Below are positions 59,774 to 64,000 of a stretch of 64,000 nt of DNA, in pieces. The DNA lies in NCBI RefSeq assembly GCF_022965805.1, contig NC_133108.1, forward strand, positions 24,643,545-24,707,544. The letters run 5' to 3'. This stretch comes from Primulina eburnea (lineage: Eukaryota; Streptophyta; Magnoliopsida; Lamiales; Gesneriaceae). Each line of letters begins with the position of its first letter. Within the stretch, counting starts at the first letter, position 1. The notes below the pieces were generated by a model. That model had not been told where the DNA came from. It did not search any database and saw only the letters and a program-made list of their open reading frames with translations. The position numbers were made by a program, and so were the translations under genes.

Positions 59774-59895
59774 GGTGTACACGGACCCCTACAAGGGGTC
59801 CGTGTACGGGTCCGGGTAGACTCTGGAAATTCGTATTTTTGAAGGAAAAAGGACACGGACTCCGTTCCGGGGTCCGGGAAGGGGTCCGGGTACCC
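59774..59895. repeat. GGGTCCGGGT array with a perfect 13-bp hairpin
   Basis: GTACACGGACCCC (59777-59789) and its exact reverse complement (59795-59807) are separated by five bases. Further copies of GGGTCCGGG(T/A) follow up to about 59893. It is the GC-rich array of this LTR family. Confidence 0.85.
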
Positions 59896-61361
59896 TCTGT
59901 CTTTGCAAATTCACGAAAATTCGCTAACTTAATCTTTCAACCATTCAATCCAAACCTAAGGACCATGAACCAACACCTCTAGACTCATCCTAGGATGTTA
60001 TTACATTGATTCAAACCCGTAAAAACGCCTCAAACGTCACTAAGCATCAACAATTGATTCCAACACAACAATAACTCGTAATTAGGCATCGTTTCGCTTC
60101 CTACGACTTCTATTTCATCCCAAGCCAAACCCGACCCAAACGAACCACCAAATAACACCTCATACATCTCGTAACATATATAAATGAAGTAGCACAAGCC
60201 CGGCGATGTCCAACGAAGCCTGCAACAAATAACTTCAAGAACACAATTTACATAAAAGTCGCAGCTTGAGCAGTCCCACAAAAAACGTCATAACTCACTC
60301 AATTTTCATCCAAAAATCTAGAATTTTATATCAAATCGAAGTCATCGAAAAGTTATAATATTTCGTAGTTGAAAGTTTTCTCAAAATCTCGACTGAAAAT
60401 TTTCAGTTTCAACCAGAACAGTAAAAACGTAAATTTCAGATCTAAAAAGGGCTTCAAAAGCGATTTAAACATGATTGCTCAAACTTCTACACATCGCACA
60501 CATGGTTTTACGCATAAATAACAACGCACGCATAATATGACATGATCGATGCATCAAGAACAGAATATATGTGCCTTATGATATCAAACGTTACCGAAAC
60601 GACGTCACCGAAGCGGAGTTGGAAGCGAGGTTGATCCGGGGCGATTGTGGCGCTATAATTCTTGAAGAAACACACGAAAATATTGCTGGAAATTATGAGG
60701 GGATGGGGCGGCTGCCGTTGGGAGGAGAACCCTAGGTTTTCTTTTCTAAATGTGATAAAATTCTGAATTAAAACTTTTGTGTGTGTGTTGCCGTGACTAA
60801 GTGTGTGTAAAAGTGTGAGTGCGTGAGTTAAGGGTAAAACGTGTATGTGTGTGTTTAGGTATTAAGTTAGGGAAATAAATTATGCTTAATAATAATTTAA
60901 TCACTAATTAAAAGTTAATCAAACACTAACTTAAAAATTTCTTGGAAACAATATACACACAAATTTTTAAATAAACTCCTTAATCAAAATAAGACACACA
61001 AAAATGCTAATTTTAAGAGTTTTAAACCCTTAAAATTACTAACTAAATGATTTAGGTTTAAAATGCTGAAACTTAATAAATTAATTTAAAAATCCCCAAA
61101 ATCGACTTAAAAAATAAAATACCACATTTTAAATTGCCAAAATCGTCGCCGGTCTTTTTCTCAATCCCGCCTCGAATGAACGCCTGAAACATGAAACTCG
61201 AAAAATATTTTAACGTGCATCACATAAACGTAAATAATTTAAAATAATGCATTCAAATAAATCATGCATGTCTTAAAACTCATTTAAAAATTAATTAAAT
61301 GATTTACTAATTAAATAAATGCATGGGTTATACGTGCACTGAATTTGGGCACTATACGTTC

Positions 61362-62254
61362 CCACCCCATGAGATGTATCCCTATTTGCCATGGGTATTT
61401 ATTTGTAAATATTAGTATAGTGGATGATCAAGATTGGAAGATGGTGGCCATGATGATTATGAAGATCGAAGACATGTAAATATTGGAAGCTTATGTAATA
61501 GTTGCATTTGCATCCCGTGCATTTCCCTAGGATTGGACCTAGGCCCGTGTTTAGCTCTCACGGTCCGTTAGTATTGGGGCGATTGATCATCCTTGTTTTG
61601 TTTACTGTTTATAATATATGCATGATATGTTATAAATAATGAGTATGTGCGTTATTATTATGATAATAACAAAGTTGCATGAATCCGGCAAACATACGAT
61701 CAAACATGGCGAGCTTTTAAATAAAATTAATGATGAGACCTTTCAAAATTAAAAACCCTCATTTTGAATAAGATTCAAAATTAATATCAATCCCGAAAAG
61801 AGGAATTATGAATTTGTTTATAATTTTCATGTCTTCCATCGACAATGGGTGCATGATGAAAGCTACCCGTACTCGGGGCTCGGCTCATATTATTGGGGGA
61901 TCTCTGGGTGCCGAAAAGCTATGACATCCATTGACATGGTGATGTGAACTACGTGGAACTCCCATGATTTCGGATCATATTATTGGGGGAACTCATGGCG
62001 ACCGCCCATTAAGGTTCAACATCGATGGGTAAGGTTTGACATGTGAAGATGAACGACGTCATATTATTGGGTCCTAATCAAACGTGAGACAAAAGTTTAC
62101 GTAGAGGGTTGCATTGTGATGCAATTGGAAACTACCTTTTAGGAATTGTGATTGGCTGATATTATTCGGGATCATAATTCGCTAATTGGACCTTACGTAC
62201 CTACTGTGGAAAGGAGTTTCCCGTTTTCACTAGAGGGTAGTGAAAGATGTCAAA
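61362..62254 (+). other. Second part of the second copia leader
   Basis: Matches the first copia leader block by block: 'tcatattattggggga' near 61885 and 61976, 'cgtcatattattgggtcc' near 62057, 'ccttttagga.ttgtgattgg', then 'agagggtagtgaaagatgtcaaa'. Gag is not reached before the next insertion. Confidence 0.85.
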
Positions 62255-64000
62255 TGTAAGGCTCGAGATTATTAGTCTTCATTGACGTGAGACTCGGAAT
62301 ATATGAGAATGCATGACATGCAATGAGGGGATAAAAGGCATGAGAAATCAGAGTTTTGAGTACAAGATAGACCGCACCCGCGGCTAGAGAAGGAGTGCAC
62401 CCGCGGTCATTAAATAGGAATTTGTGAAGGTGAGGCCGAAACCACACCGCACCCGCGGTCCAAGAGCCTCCGCACCCGCGGTGCATGGACAGAAACTTGG
62501 GAATTTTTACAGTGTAGTGACCGCACCCGCGGTGTAACCAAGACCGCACCCGCGGTAGATGTCCAGTAGGGTAGGAGATTTTATTCGAAGCAAGACCGCA
62601 TCCGCGGTGCAACCAAGACCGCACCCGCGGTCGTTGCTGTTTGAAAAATAAAAGTGGTGCCGAGAGCACAGCGCACCCGCGGTCGACACCTACCGACCCG
62701 CGGTGTTGCATGCGAGAAATCCACCATCTCTTCTTGAGTTGACACATGGCATATATATATATAGTTGGGTGATGAGTCTTCATTTCCTTCTCATATTCAG
62801 CTGGAAAAACCGAGAGCATACCTTAGAACTTGCAAGGGTTGTGGTTAGAATTGAGATTGTGCAAGATATATTAATCCAAACTTCAATATAAGCATAGATT
62901 TGTGTTCTTTGCATCAAGAGCTATCTAAGGATGTAAGTTTGGTTAAGTTTCAGTATGATTTAGATTTCATATGTTGAAATAATTATGATATGATGATTAT
63001 ATTATGTTCTTGACATATTGAGCATAGCATATTCGTAATCGGATCGAAGAAATGATATCGTATGCTATCTTTATAAGATTCCAGCAGATATGTATATGAA
63101 GGGATACCGATTTTGAGATAAGAATGCATTTATGGTGATAATTATGAGTTGGTAAAGATAGATTATCATTGTTTTAATTGATCGGTATCGCCAGACTATG
63201 CCGTTATACCGTCGAACTGTATCAAGATTTGATATTGAGCCGTATTAGCATTGGTTGAATGGTGGTTTGACCTTATATATATGCATACATTGCTATTTCA
63301 TATTTGGTTTGACAGATTTGAAATCAAGAATACGAGAATTCGACTTCTACGAACGACAAGAAAGGTATAATTCATGTGATTGTGGGGAAGATACGACTCG
63401 AATCAGATTTTATTGGAGTTTCCCAACAAAATCACATACTAGATTTGTTATTGTATCTTTTGATATGATTTGGATTTGTTTATAGATTTATATTCAAATC
63501 TCTTGATATAATCATGTTTTGTCTATAGATTTATATTCAAGCATTGAGATAGGAGAGTCATTGACAGATTTGTCAAAACTAGACGTTCGGTGTATCGACG
63601 CATCGGAGAATACTTCCTTCGATTGTAGACATTCGATACAGACACGACCGAAGTCTAGGAGTAAGACGTACAGTTACCCCGATTGGGAGGGTAGGTAACA
63701 GACAGTGACGTCTTATTCACACCGGGATCCCTAGAGTAGAGTCGAGTTGAGTCAAGACATGAATTGATTTGCATTGCAAGTTTTTATAGATTGGTTTCAT
63801 AGAATATGGAACCCATGATTTGTGTTACATGCATGATATGGTGTTTTATGATTTTATTATGCATATGCATGTATACATGTTTTATACTGGGATTTGTTCT
63901 CACCGGAGTTTCCGGCTGTTGTTATGTCTGTATGTGTGCATAACAACAGGTGGGGCAGGATCTGGGTCACGACAGAGATGAGTTCGAGATAGCGTGGTGA
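62255..64000 (+). repeat. Gypsy LTR running off the right edge
   Basis: Starts TGTAAGGCTCGAGATT. By comparison with the LTR at 53702-55482 it is about 280 bases short of its end. It shares the late landmarks (agacgttcggtgtatcgacgc, ccggctgttgttatgtctgt, aacaacaggtggggcagga). Whether it is solo or the start of an element cannot be seen. Confidence 0.88.
62371..62706. repeat. CCGCACCCGCGGT array
   Basis: About ten sites of ACCGCACCCGCGGT type in pairs (spacers about 10-40 bases), with a few decayed ones (CCGCATCCGCGG, CCGACCCGCGG). CCGCGG is itself palindromic. Same core as 33449-33690. Confidence 0.9.

Larger units (their letters stand above)
58621..61356 (-). repeat. Gypsy solo LTR (2.7 kb), minus strand, in the copia leader
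   Basis: The flanks 58616-58620 and 61357-61361 are both CGTTC, and the copia leader reads through perfectly when the segment is skipped. On the minus strand it starts TATAGTGCCC (TG changed to TA), ends GTACGTTACA and carries the landmarks of the 39476-41560 LTR (gaccggcgacgatttt, cccagtactgtggttt, actagacttgatcgatgca). No coding sequence. Confidence 0.92.
56062..62254 (+). mobile_element. Second Ty1/copia element: LTR and leader only, interrupted twice
   Basis: Starts TGTTAGAGTAGGTGCCC inside gypsy gag (candidate target duplication GATAT, 56057-56061; partner outside). About 2 kb of LTR matches the copia LTR at 6989 in order but is clearly diverged (tgtatacccatgc, cgattcagccgcc, gggtcacacaag-like blocks). 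The LTR end near 58110 and the primer binding site were not found. Leader sequence then follows the first element's leader (gtgggc..ggtttatggcccgttc). It is cut at 58620 by a solo LTR, resumes at 61362 (ccaccccatgagatgtatccc) and is cut again at 62254 by a gypsy LTR. No coding part is in the window. Confidence 0.85.

Noticed and set aside
62250..62819. 189-codon minus-strand open frame rich in RGC/AGAV peptides
   Set aside because: Translation of the CCGCACCCGCGG array; the same peptides appear at 33353-33739 for the same reason.

Overview
The window is nuclear DNA of a dicot plant: AT-rich, with two intron-containing plant genes set among nested LTR retrotransposons, a hAT element, MITE-like foldbacks and a Mutator-like MITE. 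The species cannot be fixed from sequence alone; a Lamiales-type dicot is a guess.

Host genes. Two complete single-copy-type genes lie on the plus strand. At 4796-6887 is a four-exon gene for a 434-residue DUF3537 multi-pass membrane protein. At 17698-22011 is a 16-exon gene for a 545-residue EHD1-type EH-domain ATPase of endocytic recycling. As I recall them, the Arabidopsis homologues (At3g20300 and At3g20290) are also neighbours, so this looks like conserved microsynteny. The space between them is almost wholly a 9.8 kb Ty1/copia element (6989-16808) that landed about 100 bases after the DUF3537 stop, splitting its 3' UTR. It has a perfect AAGGC target duplication, near-identical 2 kb LTRs and one reading frame broken by only four stops.

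Left edge (1-4795). A minus-strand LTR (61-1899) belongs to an element running off the window. It is followed by a MITE with 9-10 bp target duplication (2191-2620), a decayed minus-strand gypsy-type transposase fragment and an LTR-like remnant.

Middle (22-29 kb). There is a clean three-level nest. A minus-strand solo LTR of the same copia family (22924-28735, TSD AGCAC) holds a hAT element (23463-27068, TSD AGGCTAGG), which holds a gypsy solo LTR (25075-26855, TSD GTACA).

Right half (29-64 kb). This is a pile of Ty3/gypsy chromovirus-like elements, all decayed: a chimeric gag/pol at 29.8-32.2 kb; a 5.1 kb LTR block inserted in its RT at 32.2-37.3 kb; its RNase H/integrase and 3' LTR to 41.56 kb; minus-strand integrase pieces; an almost complete 8.5 kb element (43829-52353) inserted inside the LTR of a relative; then an LTR-gag unit (53702-56061) cut by a second copia element, itself cut by a 2.7 kb solo LTR and by another gypsy LTR that runs off the right edge.

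Most unusual signal. Nearly every large LTR or leader here carries a short GC-rich, CpG-rich array of palindromic or paired motifs in AT-rich surroundings. There are several motif classes (CGCGCATATGCGCG, CCGCACCCGCGGT, GCGCCCGAGCGG, GGGTCCGGGT, GCAGCGC). Two LTRs nearly identical in their 3' parts carry different arrays, and unrelated LTRs carry the same array, as if arrays were exchangeable cassettes. The copia LTRs hold an AT-rich analogue: rows of 20-base hairpins whose sequence differs between families while the hairpin form is kept.
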